DNA of 64,000 nucleotides from Tetranychus cinnabarinus (GCA_022266195.1 WHVY01000008.1:1364001-1428000), one strand, 5' to 3'. Shown: positions 33,901 through 47,729, counted from the first letter of the stretch. Translations and numbers: made by a program. The notes: generated from the sequence alone by a model not told the origin.

Positions 33901-34158
33901 ATTAAATCTCGAAAAGGATCGTTCGTTAAATTCAATGAGGAAAGTGATTCAATTGAAATTTCTGTTGATGATTTTCCTCTTCGAGTCAGTCTCTATGAAA
34001 TGGATAAAAATAAGGTTAAATCACCTTTGGGTCATTCAATTATTGATTATCTGACAAGCTTAAATGTTTCAACCCTAAATCAAATTGTTCTCAATGTTCG
34101 CTTATATGAAACTGTCTTTGAAGCTATGAAAGCCAACCAAGAACAGAATAAAGGTTAA
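30989..34158 (+). CDS. Single-pass membrane protein with C2-like region, three exons
   Basis: Exons 30989-31124, 31217-31460 and 33300-34158 join in consistent phases (TCAG/GTAATC donor, AAAAAG acceptor; AAGGT/GTACGT donor, CTATTAG acceptor), giving 412 residues if the ATG at 30989 is used; a stop lies just upstream in frame. Residues 1-45 are short and polar. Residues about 47-69 are a transmembrane helix (LVAWTMLIIFGLFITVISIL), followed by a basic stop-transfer patch (KARQRK). A Ser-rich linker with an SSSEEEFPEGRRKS motif follows. From about residue 225 a C2-like fold begins (LTISMSLDSETNLVKVTLVK), with a Ser/Thr-rich loop inserted before VKFNEES, PLRVSLYEMDK and LNQIVLNVRLYE. The layout recalls synaptotagmin-like proteins with one degenerate C2, lacking obvious calcium-binding aspartates. 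I cannot name the orthologue. More 5' exons are possible. Confidence 0.7.
31461..33299 (+). other. Intron 2 of the C2-like gene
   Basis: 1839-nt intron from GTACGT to TATTAG. AT-rich, with no nested gene seen. Confidence 0.6.
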
Positions 34159-36623
34159 TTGTGATTGTTATTAGCATAAACAAAAACAGCAAATGAAAAC
34201 AAAGATCAGAATGTCAATCATCAAAAAGAGTTATAATCAAAGGTAAGATTGTAAATTTCAATCAATTTAATATTTGCTGATCATTAAGGCCTTAGTTTGA
34301 TTAGGGTTCAATTTGTAAATTAATAATAACCAATCCTTAGTCCATTTTTATTTTATTTTCATCGTTATAATCATCATCCTGTGTTTAATAATAGCATAAT
34401 CATCTTCACCCTTTAATACAACTTAAATAAGCCCCAAACCATTTTGATCACCAAACGTTAATTAACTTTGTTGATTCATGTTTTTTTAAGTGTCAATGTC
34501 TTAAATTATTACTGCTATTTAAAACTCAGTCAAACATTTAGATTGTAAATTAAATAGAACCAATTAGTGAAAACAAATGATCATATTTATTGAAACAATT
34601 AACGCCTATTGAAATTAAGTTGATTCAAAAGAAATGTTGAATCGAAATGTAAATCTCAAATTTAAAGTTAAATGATCATAATTGTCACTTTATTTAATGT
34701 ATTGTTTAATAATCAGTTGAAAATGATAGCATGTAAGTTGTTTATTTTTCATTATAAAGTACAAAATACGAATTTTGCCTTTTACATGAAACGATAACAT
34801 TTATACCAAGTTAATCACAATTAAACACTTGTAAGTTGAAGATAGCGACATAAATATAAATGTTTTTGAAGACAACCATTATTGGTTTCTGATTGTGTTT
34901 TAAGCTGCTTTTGAGATTCACATGAGAATTGATCAAAATGCAAATTTTGTTGACTGAAATGAGCTCGATTTAACCGTAGTAATGAACATTTGGCTGATAA
35001 ATTTTGGTAGGAATGTAAAATGAAGTTGACATCGAGAATAATGGGAAATGTTGGAGTTTAACTTTTAGTTGTTTTAGCCGTTAATCACAATAAGGTTGTT
35101 TAATGATTAGATGAAGACTAGATGGTTGAAGTAATTGAAATGATAATGTTGTTTGGTTGTACAATAGTTTGAATCGGTATCAAGTTTGATTTTTGATTGA
35201 TTGAGATTTGTTACTCAAAAATGTTGTCTTGTTGACTATTTCATGGAAGATATGGAAGTTTAAGATGATATTGCGAAGCTTGTGAATTTAGTGAACAACA
35301 AATTGGATTAGGAAAGGTTGAAGATATGTTTTGTTTTCAGTGTTGTGTCAATTTGATGAGATGAATGGTAATTGAATCCAATTTGCGTCAACTTGACATA
35401 GACGCTAATTGCCTGATTGACGTATCATTGGTGAATGGAAATACGAATCAGTTTACCCACGGAAAGACGAGAACAATCAAGGAATATAATGACGACAATC
35501 CCATATAATCAATAGGAAACCAACAGGAATATTCAAATATCCATTCAATTGTTAGCAATTATGAAATTTTTATTCATTCATCTTGCGTTTCAATTGTTTA
35601 ATCAAAATGGTAATGTTAACTTTTAACATTTAACATTTGAATATCTCATTTGTGTCCATGGTTTCTTTGTTTGGTTAAAATTATGCTTCAATGGCTTTAT
35701 CATGGAATCGATCCTGAATTTGAAAAATTCCAACCTTTTACACTCAGTAAATGGAGATGGTAAGGAAACTGTTGACTTGATAATTTAGTTTCATTTCATG
35801 TTTGACTCTATTGACGTGGTAAATTGTGGAAGCTTTCAGGGTAATTTCAGGTTAACTGGATGTTAACCGGCATTCAATATGATGTGTTGCAGGTGATAAA
35901 ACCTTTTGTTCATTTTTGTTCCCATATTAATACGTCTTTTAGGATTGTTGGCTTTGATTTTTTGTTTTTTTTGTTTATTTGTAGGCAGGTTGACTGGATT
36001 ACCCTGACATTATCACGAACATCTTGGCAAGCTTAATGAAAGGCAAATAGTATTTATAAATGGGCTTGATAATATCGAATTGGACCCTTTTTCGGCGATA
36101 AATTAAATGGTTGTTATAGTTGGATTATTATTTCATAAGCTCCGTGGTGCTTCGGCACTTGAACAAGAATATGTATCTGGAATTAAGAAAGTTGTGACTA
36201 TGCTTTGTTGGTTTTTTTAGATTAAGTTGATGTATGTTTGTACGCTGATTGCACTCTATTAGCCTGTAGTTTGGAGATAATTGATGAAGAATCAAATTTC
36301 CAAAGATTTGAATTTACAGATGGCGAATTGAATTTATGACGATGATGTATGTGTTTAAAGTTGAATGAGTCTTGAACGAAAACTGTACAGCTTGGAATGA
36401 TGGAAGATTGTGAAGAAACAATAACGCTTAAATTATCAAGCAAATAAATTAGATTAACTCCAACAATAAAGGATATCTTTGATGAGCAGCTGGCTAATTT
36501 GCGGATAAATTGTGTTAAGCAACTCGTCACTTTGAATTGACAGATATCATTATAATTGATTTGGAAATGATTTTCTTGTAACAAGAATTTAATCATGGAA
36601 TGCGTATTTCTTATGGAATCAAT
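34159..36623. other. Convergent intergenic region
   Basis: Lies between the 3' ends of the plus-strand C2-like gene and the minus-strand NOL4 homologue. Only AT-rich sequence; the open frame at 36222-36596 (minus) shows no known motif. Confidence 0.5.
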
Positions 36624-39600
36624 TTAAGTTTGTTGAATTAAAAGGTGTTCCAATTCATTAGCAGAGCGAAGAAGAAATGCTGCCGATTCTCTATAGCCAG
36701 CAATGAGTGTTTTAATTGCAGCCGTTTCCCCTGGACTAAGTGAATAAGTGTAAGGCAAATAATTTGATGTTAATCCTTGTTGTTGTTGGGGTGAGTTTGA
36801 ATGTTGATTCCCTCCAGAATTAATACAATTGGTGGTTCCATTAGTAATATTGGGTCTAGGGACAGGTGATGAAGAGTGAAAAGATGGCGAGGATGTTGAT
36901 AATGGTGCCAAAGATGAGGGTGTTGAAAGAGATCCATTTCCATTGATGGTTGGGAATGATTGATTTACTTGTCGACCAGTATTTTCAAGTTCATCACATC
37001 TCAAGGGAGAATCGTCTTTCTTATTCAATAACATCAGAGGCTCTGTAACTTCTGATTGATTGTAATCAACTGTAATTATAAACAAAGAAAATGATCGGAT
37101 CAAAATAATGTATCGATAAATCATAATTATTGCATGTATATCAAAAATGAAAAGCTCACTATTCCATCGATTATGAAAAGAGTAAGTTTAAAGTTTACAA
37201 GATCACAACCACGAATAAGTTGAACAAGAAAGTGAATAAAAAAGGATTTTTCTTGAAATCTCTGATATCTTACAAGCTTACTTGTGAATCAAAAGATGGA
37301 AAATTTGAAAAGTAACCAGAATAATTCAGATTAAATATGAAGCTAACTTATTTAATCTGATCCTCGAAAAGCATTATTTTAAGCTCAATAAATTATCAGG
37401 CTCATAGCTCATCTATAATATAAAATACTGGGAAACTTCTGGGAAGGAAAAGGTCAAATTTCACGTAAAAGTAATGGTTTTCTGGGCATAAATAGGACTT
37501 GGAGGTCACGCAAGTCCCATCATTGAAAATATTTCTAGTCAAAAAATGTTACAGTGTTAAGAGATGAATTTGAGATCGGTTGAGAGCTCTTTACTCATCA
37601 AATAAAGTTCTTTGTAGCCCTTTATCTCTCCTTTTATGTATAATCATATTAAATTTGATTCTGAAATTAACTCAATGGATAAACTGTGAAAAAAAGATTT
37701 AGTAGAGATGTTAATCGTGAAAGCAAATGTCTAACAACTAAGATATAAGATGTCCAACTACGTGTTTGGGTTAGAAATTTAATATCATTATGAGAAAAGG
37801 GTTTTATGGAAATGGACCTTATGTCTAAACTAGTCATGGAGTGAATAATGATTGTTACAATTTGATAATTATGAAGCCACAGCATCCGAAATTAGGTTAT
37901 ACAACATAAGGAAAGAGGCAAAAACAGTAGCGAAATTATCAATTTTTAAATTCTACTTCAAATAGAATTATATTATTAGATTCCGCATAATGGAAACAAG
38001 AAAATGAAAAAAAGTTAAGTTACCATGATCAACTTTGGAGTGACCAGTTAGAGCAGCTAGAAGCGTGGAATTAAGGCTAGAACTGGCGCTTGGTTTAAGA
38101 ACTTGAACAGCTGATTCAGATGATGGTGAAGTAGTTGAAGGTAAGATGGAGCCTAAATTATCATTGATAGTTTGAGACTGAAAAGGCAAAGAAATTGATT
38201 AGTTTTTAATATACTAATTAATGAGAATCAATATTTACCTCTGAGAAATTGTTAAAATGATCACAATTAGAAGAGTCCCTGACAGAAGGTGATATTGATC
38301 GACCGGGCAATGGTTTGAGACCAGCTCTCATTCGTTTCGCATTGTAACTTTCATTGGCACAGGCTGAAGCAAGGATTTGCTCAGCAATGGGAGAAGTTAA
38401 ATGATAAACTGAAGAGTTTGAAGACAAGGAAGAAAGACAAGTTCCAGAGGATGAACTAAGGGAAATTTCAATACTATTTGTTGAACAGCTACTATCTTTG
38501 TGTCCGTTGGTTAGTGTATCAGATGACTGCTGAGTAGTTGTGGAAGGGGTAACTTTATGGCGACGCGTACGACGGCAACTTTTTAGGTATGTTCTAACTC
38601 GTTTACGAGCTCGATCAGAAAACTCTGGAAATTGTCTCATGCAACTCTCAATGATTGCTTGTACTTTATCCTTAGGTTGACGGGAAATTGGAACCATCCG
38701 ATCCAAGTTTTCATCCACAAAAAGTCTAACAAACATCTATGAGAAAATAAATTTAAATGTAAATAATTGATTTGTACAAAAAGTAAAAGATTTTCGGTTA
38801 TAAAGACATCAAACATTTTTAAATTGCTTGAAGTTACAAAAAGAGTTGAACTTTGAGAGAATAATATAAGGTATTAGCTAATTTAATGGACACTTAAATC
38901 GTTTGAAACTTGGAATATCCGATAAGTCTGAGCGAGCTCAAGCTATATTGAAAGTATCAATTCATTTGACACTTTATACCTGTTACTTTTAGCCATAGTC
39001 ATTAGAAATCAATAGGTGACTTTAGTTGAAAAGAAAGCAAAGGTTATAATATGAAAAGTGATTGAAGAGGATCTAAATTCGAAATTTAAAAGTTAATAGG
39101 TACGAATTGAAATATTGAGACGGAACAAACAAATTAAACAATTAAAAAAGTAAATTGCCAGAGACATTAATAAGTTAGAAAGTAACAGTTGTTTCGAAGC
39201 TGACGCCATCTACATTTACAGTTTGAAAATTTCTGTTGGGATAAATAAAGGGATACTTTTTAAAATACAAGAATGGGTTAAGTTAAGTTTTTGCTTGTGT
39301 AGACCGGCCAGTCGCGACAGCTTTTAAACCTCCGTCCACATCTTGCTTCCTAGGTGTTTTATCTACTCAAAGGCGCTAGGTCATTCCAGCTTTGCTGGGA
39401 ATTTATTAGGAAAAAAGGATTAGATAGTCCAGGGATCTTAACCTGGGTAAGCACTGCTACCCGAGTCTTTAGATAAGCGCGGGCATTTAAACAACCTATC
39501 GATCTCATTTACTGTTAGAAGGCAACTATCAAAACATCTCGAATTTCGTTAACTTGACCCTGTCCGCGATTGTAATGCTTTTTACGTAATAATTTAATTA

Positions 39601-42600
39601 ATCACTGTACTTTTATAAAATATGTTTGTGTTCATCGTTGAGCTGTTATTTAACCTTAAATATGGCTCCTTAAAATTTCAACTTGGTTCAATGTCTATGG
39701 GTAAGTGTATCAGATGAAACTCTATAATAGAAACTAAATTCTCTAGACTTAGTTTGTAATTATCTCTATTATCATATTAATTATCTGATTATTATGAGAA
39801 TATTAATATTTTCTGTCTCAAATTAATTAAAGAAAGCTGATCAAGTGTTGAAGCAAAAGAAAGGAGAGAAACTTACGTTAAAAGCCTTTAAGCGTTCTGG
39901 ATCGAAATTATTGGCGTCTATTTTATCACTTGACTTATTGTCAACTTCTTCTTCGTCATCATCATCTTCTTCCTCCTCTTCCTTCAAGGTGTATTCACTG
40001 GTTGGAGTAATCTCATCTATACCATTGAGAGCAGCCATTTTCTCAGGACGACAGGATTCATGGTTAGTGAGATCTTTTGAAGCTAGACTTTTAGGTGATG
40101 TGGCTTTACGTTTAATTGGAGTCCCTCTTTGAGCAGGAGATCGTGATTTAGCTGATATCTGTGAATTCATGGAAACTATGGTGGCTCGTGAATCGCCAGT
40201 ACTGTACATACAGTTTGATGATAATTCAGAAGATGACCGTCGAGACATTTTGGTCATATCTAATGGACCTGTTGAGTCAGTTGATTCAATTGCCTTGCCA
40301 TCGTCCATGGTAACTGAAGATGATTTGTAGAAGCATTAAGATAAGTGTGGTTCATTGGATAAATCGAAGGAAAAGATGAGTAAAAAAGCTTGTGAATATC
40401 CGACAGACATCCAATAAATTTCTCATTGACTTCCATTCTGAGATAATAAAACTATACTTACAATCATTACCAGCCAACATATCATTGTTGTTACTCTTTG
40501 GATTTGATTCTTCTCGGAATCCTTCAGTTTTACTATCATCTACTTTGGAAACTTTACCAATATCATTGGAGTCGATTGAGATCTCTGAATTATAATCGGA
40601 ACCAGATACAGGCTGATTTTCATGGCAAAAGATGACCAAAAAGGAGGGGAAGGAGAAAAAGTGCATAAAATAGGTCCAAATATAAAAATTAGTTCATTGG
40701 TGAATTTGTTCGTGGCAAAAAGGTGTCAACATTTCATTTCCGATCCACCAATCTATTTGAGTTAATCTTTATAATCTAATTCTGTGTTAGTCAATAGACA
40801 TTGTTGCAACAGTTGCTAGATTAATCGATTTTCTTGATTAACTCAAAACAATGGACCAGTAACTCACGTCAGTTTCCGGCTATCAAGTAAAGACAATTCA
40901 AACTGGTTGAACCTTTTATTCCTGTTATTACATTTCCTTTTTCATCAATTTTCACCTCTTTGTGTCTTTTCACAAAGATCAAACTATACTTCATTGACCA
41001 GATAGAAGCTAATTGTCAGCCTAATTAAGATTAAACCTACTCCCAGGAGTAGTTGGGATATTGAAAAGCAAGTAATGCTCTGATCAAAAGCTGTCAGTTC
41101 AGGATAGACTGAATGTGAATATTTATAAAAAAAGAGGTGAATAAGAATAAATAGGAAGGAGAAAGGACATGGAACCATTGTCTTCTATTCTCTCATCATT
41201 TTCTCCTTTTCTTTCCTTTTTGTTGGGAAAGATGAAGATAACTTTGTCGACATTTTTCACTCTATTCTCACCTCACAAACAAACTTTGTTTCTGTTGATC
41301 AAACTTACAATTAATTTTGAAATCAAGAACAATGAGAAGTTGAAAAATCTACTTCTCTATTCAATGCAACTGTCTTCATCTCAATCATCATTCTAAATTC
41401 AACCCAAGTTGAAAAAAATGGCTATTAGTGGTGGTAAAGAGGCATAAGGATAAACTCAGTCAACACAGGAGAGATGAGAAAAGATAAATTCAATCCCAAA
41501 GCCAATGCACCAAAAATCCGGTCTTATTTATTTTCTAGTTCATTTTTTTCTCTAAAAGTCTTCATTTACCTTTTCCTTTTCCTTACTTTGCTTCTTTAAA
41601 CTCATTTAAACTTTTCCCTCGTCTTTTCACCGTATAGGTCATTTAGAAGTCCAATGATTCTGAACCAGTTACCCTGGATCATGGTGAAAGTTTCAATAGT
41701 TGGAAGAAGAAGAGGAAGATGTTACAGTTGGCAAAAGATTGTTGAAATTTGGAGGGGAGAAAAATAAAGCAATTGAAGGAGAAGCTGAAATAAGATTGGC
41801 TTTCTTTTTATTGTCTTTGCTTGGTTCATCGGATTAACCATTAGATCCAATGGTTTTTATGTTGAGGTAAAGCAAAAAGTGATTAGATGACTTGATCTTA
41901 CTTCATTGACCTTAACTGTTCCTTCCATTTGGATCAATTTTATCTTTAATTTTCTTTTTCTCGTTTTCTTCTCCTTTTCACTCGCTATTTAGCTAATTAC
42001 AATGATACCAGTTTTTGGAATCATTTCTTGTGGATTGAAATCATCAAATGACCATTAACTACTACTTATTTGCAATTCATAAAAGCCATCAACAAATTAG
42101 GAACTAAAGGTTCCAATGAATCAAAAGGCAAAAAATGATGTCAACGTCAATCAGGGAAATTCATGGAACAACTACATTTATCCATGGATGGGAAAAAATG
42201 ATGTACAGAGATAATTTCTTGAGACAAAAAAGACTACCATTGTAGATCGTTTTACTTGGGTTGACACTTTGGTTTAGCTGGAAGAATAAGAAAATAAATA
42301 AGACGAAACAAGCAAGGAAAAAACATTGAGTAATTGTCATTTTGACAATAAGTGTTGTCTGATTAAATGGATGCCCATGAGCTTCACAATCAAAGACATC
42401 AAATCAACAGTATTACATGAGCTTGGAGGCTATATTTGTATTTGATCTCACTGTGAATGTCAACCACCACCACAATCAAAAAAATTTCTTTCCCTTTTAA
42501 CAATCCAATTTTTTCTCATTCTCTTCCTTCTTTCACTGCAGTTATTTATGTCGATCTACCTCAGTCCTTCAAATTCAAGTGTTGATGATATTGATTTTTC

Positions 42601-45600
42601 CGTTCCTCGAACCATGAAAATGGCCTGCAGATAAAAGTAAAAAGAGATCTCATAGGGAATGTAATGCAAAGGGCAAAGGAAAATAAATGGAGTAAATCCC
42701 TCCTTCTTGGAGCAACATTGGATTAACATTAAGGAAAAATTGAGGAACCTTTCAAAATAATATTGCCAACGTAAATAAAATTCGCCCCATGAAGCTCATC
42801 GGGAACCTTGTCATCAATGAAGCATACCAGCAGTCGAAATATTTCCCTATCGTGCATATGTTTCATGACCAAGAACATTGAAAGTGAAAGAGAGGGAAAG
42901 ATGAAAAATACAATAAAGATCCATTTCGAACTGACCGAGACAAAAGACACATTTATCCGATCATAAGCTGTTATCTGACCATTGGTGACCTAATTGATGT
43001 TGAAAATGTTTCAATAAAGTGCAAGGGAGACGAAATTAATAAACTTGGCGCCCAATATCAAAAGATTAGCCGAGGAAAAGTAGAAGATGGCAAAAGCAAG
43101 GCAAAGATACTATTAAATAGGAAGATAATGGCAAGGAAAGCAAAGACGAAGAGTACATCAATCAATTTGTGCATCCATGTAAACTTTTTTTCAATGGAGT
43201 TGAATTAAAGGAGTGAAAAAACACAAATGAGTAGAAATGAAGCAAAAAGGATGGAAAACATCGGAATATTTAAAAGACAGTAACAATTTGTCTCAAGAGA
43301 ACCAAAAAAGACTGGTAAATATGTTGTGAAGGAAAAGGCAAGCAGACAAAAAAGGAAAAGGACGAAAGACATGAAGGCGATTTGGAAGCCGTCAGGTTAA
43401 TCTCTTTCACTCTGCCTACTACTGAACCCTGATGATGATGGCTTGGAAGATATAAGGCAGAACAAATTACCCAATATCAGATGTATTTTATAAGATGGTA
43501 AAAGATGAGAAAAGCCATTCTCTCATGGAGGAGGGAAAAAAAGATGAGAAGAAGGAGAAGAAAGGGAAGACAAGAAAAGGAGGAAAAAGGAGGAATACCA
43601 TTGATATTGAAAATTGTAGTTGTGTCAGGCATGAGCCACCTAATACCTAATACCCTTTAGGTAAGAGAGTTTATCCAACACTAGATTGCCTTTTGTAACA
43701 TAAAACTGCAAAAAAATGACTGGTTTGGTAAGCTTTGATGATCCAAACTTCAGCTTCAGCTTTTGGCCTCTGGTCAACCAGGTTACTAATCAGTAAAACT
43801 TTGTCTCTATCATCATCATCATCATCATTCTCGAAATCATTATGCTTCTTAAACAGTATTACTGAACTGTTGCTGCGCTTCATCTTTCCAACTCAATCCT
43901 CTCTTTCATCCTAAAACTGTTGCCCTTTCCGTTATTACTGTTATTCCTTATCAGGTTGAATTAGTTAACAAACTAACAAAACTGTTGATTGAAAAAATAA
44001 CAATAAAAATGCATTACCAATTCAATGACCACTATACATACCAACCTTACCAAGCAACATCCTTTAACCTTTCATCTTACCAATTAAAACAAAAAAGTAT
44101 AAGATCCTAAAGTGCTAAGATTGAAGCACACACACAACAAAAAAGCAAAGTGTGTGTGTGTTGATTCCCTAACGCATCACCAATTGTTGAACATTTTTGC
44201 GTGATCTCATTACATCTAAATGTAATAACAGACAAAAAGATTCAGCTTTTTATCCCTTGCTTTTACAAAAAAACAGCTTTTACTTCAAGCTTACCAATCA
44301 TTGCTAAATTGTGAAAATTTAAAATTAATCCATTATTTTTTACCAATTGCATTATAATGGCTCAATGTGAATATAATTTGTATTCACTTATATTGTTTCT
44401 TATTTGGTGAAATTTTACTGAAAATCGTTAATATGAAATGTTGACCCTTTGAAAAATGAAATTAATTGAGTTTGCTTTTTTTAGGTTTACCTCATCTCCG
44501 TTAATTTGATCATTTTGGATGGCACTTAATGCAGTTGACTGTTGATTTGTTTGCTGTCCATAGCTTGATTGATCGCAAATTATAGTATAAGGTAATATGC
44601 TGTGTTCAATATGATTATTTGTTGTCTCATTGTTGTAACCAAGAGATTTCATCCTTTTCAGATAGGTTGCTGTTATTGGTAAACTAAAATCCATATCATT
44701 TTGATTACGATCATTACTGGTTCCATTTGATTTCCTTATTGGCTTAAGACTTGTTATTGAATTATTTGATCGCCGAGAAGAGCTAAATAATATGATATAA
44801 ATAAGAGAGAAAACCAAGAATAAGCTGATGATAATGCTAATAATGATAATAATAAATTAACATAACATTATACAATCACAAGTTGATTGTAACAGCACAT
44901 TAAAAGAGTATATCAAGATAAATAAAGTAAGTTTCCCTTTTGCTAGTTTGTTTTATCTGAAAAAAATATGAAAGACTAAAGATTTGCTTTGCTTGTTTTT
45001 TTTCATTTTGACTCCCAGAACAAAAAAAGCAAAACTTTGCAAAAAAAGACAAAATTTTGAAACTTTCCATTGTTATCATGTTGAATTGATAACTATAAAT
45101 ATCGGAAGTTTCTTGATGATATTGACAATCATGAAAAGTTGACTTCTTAAGACGGTTCATTTGAAAATACAATTGAAACCTGAATGTAAACTCATTCATT
45201 GTTATTTCATTTAATGATGACAAAAGTGAAAGTCAACAAATTAAATGACAAAACTGTTGAAATTGTGCTAAATCTTGATTTCTGTCCTCTTTACAGATTA
45301 ACATTGGGAAACGTTTCAATTATTACCTGATTAAGGTTAAACTTGTCAAAGCATACAATCAATGATAATATTAATTATGGTAAGAATGTTTTTCTTGGTG
45401 GAATGCTTTATATTGCTAATATGAATATTGTTGTTATTATGATGATATAATTATCCACATTTCATACAATCCATCCAATAATATGTATATTATTTATTTA
45501 TTTATCATTTATATTTACCTTTTCTTTTGATATGAGTTAGATGATAATGGTGATGTTGATAAATGATGATTACCATTAGTTGATGTGTTAAGACCCTGAA

Positions 45601-47419
45601 GGTGCATACGCTTTTGACAATCTGAACAAGACATAAGGAATCGGGTCACAGCTTCACGTGGTAGGAACGCATACATTTCAGCAACCTTTGCCAAGGAGGA
45701 GGAGGAGGAAAAAAGAGAGAAGACAAAATATTAGATGAAGATGATGACGAGGACAAGGATGGTGAAGATGAAGATGAGGCGAAAAGATGGTGATGTAAAT
45801 ATAAAGAACGCTAAAAAAAAGGAAAATAATATCATCAAAGTTTATTTATTTTATCCTTTTCTTTCCCTCTCGCTTCTTCCACTCATTCAACTCTCTTGGA
45901 GGCAATTTTTATGCTCTTGGAGTAATAAATCCCACTCCTGTTTTGGCATCCCGATCAAGGTTATAACTTGAACATCCTATAACTAGAATAACATTGCAAC
46001 AGCTTCATCGTCATTCCTTCATCATCTTTCCTCCTCCTTCTCTTCCTCATCTCTCTCTCTCTCCTTCCTTGATCTATCTTGATCTTGTTCATCTTTTTCA
46101 ACATATTGTAACAGCTCAACTGAAGATGGATTATAAATTATCAATAACCCTGGATGGTCCAAAGGCTTTTGCGATATCATTTTTGCCTAGGAATAAATAA
46201 TTTAAACTTTCATGTCCCTCTTCATAATGTCATGATAATCATAATGATTATTGCTATGATGATCATTATTATCATCATCAAGATTCCTTTTATGTTGGTC
46301 TTGTTGCATTTTCAACTAATCTGGAGAAACTTTGAAGCATCACTTTTTTACCATATTCAATGTTAATTTAATGTAAAGCTACAGTCAAACTGTTTTTTTT
46401 AAAACTGAAACACAAACTGGTGCAAACCTGGTGAAAGTATTGTTATTATTTTTGCCTACTTGAAGCTTTTCAAGTTCCTACTGATATTGATGCTCAAATT
46501 TTACTCACTACTTTTATGATTCCACTTTCCTTCATTCCCATCATCATCATCATCATCATCATCCTCTACTTTCCCCTTATTGACCATGTAACAGCAGCAA
46601 CCAACCAACATGGCTCCACTTGGTAATGCCTCATCTCTTTCATCTCCAGGAGATTGTTAGGAACAGTAAAACCACCTTAAACTCAATTTCCAAGTCTTCC
46701 TCCTTTCTCATCATCATCATAATTTTCTTCCTTTCCATCACTATTTCAATCATTTCTTCCTATTTTCCTTTCTACTGACCTGTGTTATTGGTCTCACCGG
46801 GAGCTTTACTTTCCTTTTAGGACAGCTCCGTTTGATGATATTTTTCCCTTCATTTTCCCATCTTCTTCCTTCTCACTCTCAATCCCTAGTCTTTCATTAT
46901 CAATCCTGTAAATGTCATTCTTTCACTTTCTTCCTTTTACGCTCTTCTATCTTCCTCATCATCATTATCATGATTCCTATTTGCCTCTATTTTTATGTCC
47001 CAAGTAACCCACAACTAACTGTAACCTGGATTTGGTCTTTACTTTACCATCTCAAGAATCCTTTTTCCCTTCGAACAGTCCATTTTACATTTCATTTCAC
47101 CTTTCTCCCCACTTTTGTCCACATTTCAATCATATCCATCATTTGCAATTGTTCATTCACCATAATGGTTATTGTTTTATCAAATTGAAAGAAAATGAAT
47201 TTTTCTAAATGAATCTTTTCTTTCCAAATTATTATCATAAATAATATCACTTACCGCTCGATAAGTCCGCTTCTGTCCTGCATGTTTACCCGACCTACCG
47301 TCCATTTCAACATGAACATTATAAATTATTTTGTAAAAATTTTCCACCACAGCTACTTTCTTATAGACCGTTTCATCCGACTTAATATCACCACATTCTG
47401 AGCCATTAAGTAAATTGGT
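36624..47419 (-). CDS. NOL4: NOL4 (nucleolar protein 4) homologue, eight coding exons, 5'-incomplete
   Basis: Exons on the minus strand: 47419-47255, 45685-45519, 44782-44491, 40612-40462, 40313-39877, 38736-38239, 38177-38024, 37069-36624, all with GT-AG borders and matching phases (769 residues visible). Exon 1 carries KKVAVVENFYKIIYNVHVEM and KHAGQKRTYRA. Exon 2 has YAFLPREAVTRFLMSCSDC then QKRMHL. Exon 3 has MDFSLPITATYLKRMKSLGY. Exon 5 ends in an acidic run and ERLKAFN. Exon 6 has MFVRLFVDENLDRMVPISRQ, PKDKVQAIIESC, QFPEFSDRARKRVRTYLKSC, the most conserved NOL4 block. The last exon ends GYRESAAFLLRSANELEHLL. These match vertebrate NOL4/NOL4L. The known N-terminal exon (Trp/Cys-containing) was not found, so the start lies further right or outside. 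Molecular function is poorly known; nuclear/nucleolar in vertebrates. Confidence 0.92.
39186..39580. repeat. Repeat-like GC-richer insert in a NOL4 intron
   Basis: The left part (GCCATCTACATTTACAGTTT) resembles the interior of the MITE at 14372-14581 (GCCATCTCGAGCATTTACAG). TTAAGTTAAG and TTAACTTGACCCTG occur near the two sides in opposite sense. The middle (39300-39490) is GC-rich and contains small hairpins (CCTGGGTAAGCACTGCTACCCG). It is probably a decayed, composite inverted-repeat element; its ends are not certain. Confidence 0.4.
40613..44490 (-). other. Long NOL4 intron (exon 3 to exon 4)
   Basis: 3.9-kb intron. About 41.7-43.6 kb is clearly purine-rich on the plus strand (many AGAAG, GGAAAG, AAGAGG words). 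A (CA)n/(TG)n inverted pair sits outside it at 44133-44162 in the 3' end of exon-free sequence. No nested gene is seen; the open frames are low-complexity. Confidence 0.5.
45686..47254 (-). other. NOL4 intron between visible exons 1 and 2
   Basis: 1569-nt intron, pyrimidine-rich on the plus strand at about 46.0-47.1 kb with TCATCA runs. No coding sequence is supported. Confidence 0.5.
46541..46563. repeat. (TCA)n microsatellite
   Basis: TCATCATCATCATCATCATC, about seven to eight perfect units, within a NOL4 intron. Confidence 0.9.
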
Positions 47420-47656
47420 CTGCAAAAAAAAGATGTGAGTAAACATTATTAGTTATCATGATACAAATCAAATCAAAAATTAGCTCAATCAATAACCAAT
47501 TTAACAGTTGAACACCAACAAAAATAGCCAATAATTTATAATGTTAACCCAAACAGATCAAAACACAAGAATTAAAAGAAACCTTGAAACCAAATTTTAC
47601 CATGAAACATGTGATTAGTGCATTGAAAAAGATAATCCAAATAAATACCAAAAATT

Positions 47657-47729
47657 TACCTTCGGCGGGACTCGAACCCGCAATCCCCGGTTTAGGAGAC
47701 CGATGCCTTATCCATTAGGCCACGAAGGC
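47657..47729 (-). tRNA. tRNA-Arg (anticodon CCT)
   Basis: On the minus strand the 73 bases begin GCCTTCGTGGCCTAATGGAT. The cloverleaf is complete: acceptor GCCTTCG with CGAAGGT (terminal G-U), D arm GGCC/GGC, anticodon stem TCGGT/ACCGG with loop CTCCTAA (anticodon CCT, reading AGG), and T arm GCGGG/CCCGC around TTCGAGT. The discriminator base is A. CCA is not encoded, as usual in eukaryotic nuclear genes. Both internal promoter boxes are intact: the A box is in the D arm (TGGCCTAATGG) and the B box is GGTTCGAGTCC. No intron. It is on the same strand as, and 240 bp upstream of, the first visible NOL4 exon. Confidence 0.95.

Noticed and set aside
39300..39490. tRNA-derived SINE in the NOL4 intron
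   Set aside because: No B-box (GGTTCGANTCC-like) or A-tail could be seen; kept only as an undefined repeat.
44133..44162. (CA)n ... (TG)n inverted pair
   Set aside because: Short dinucleotide runs; a microsatellite hairpin rather than a functional element.
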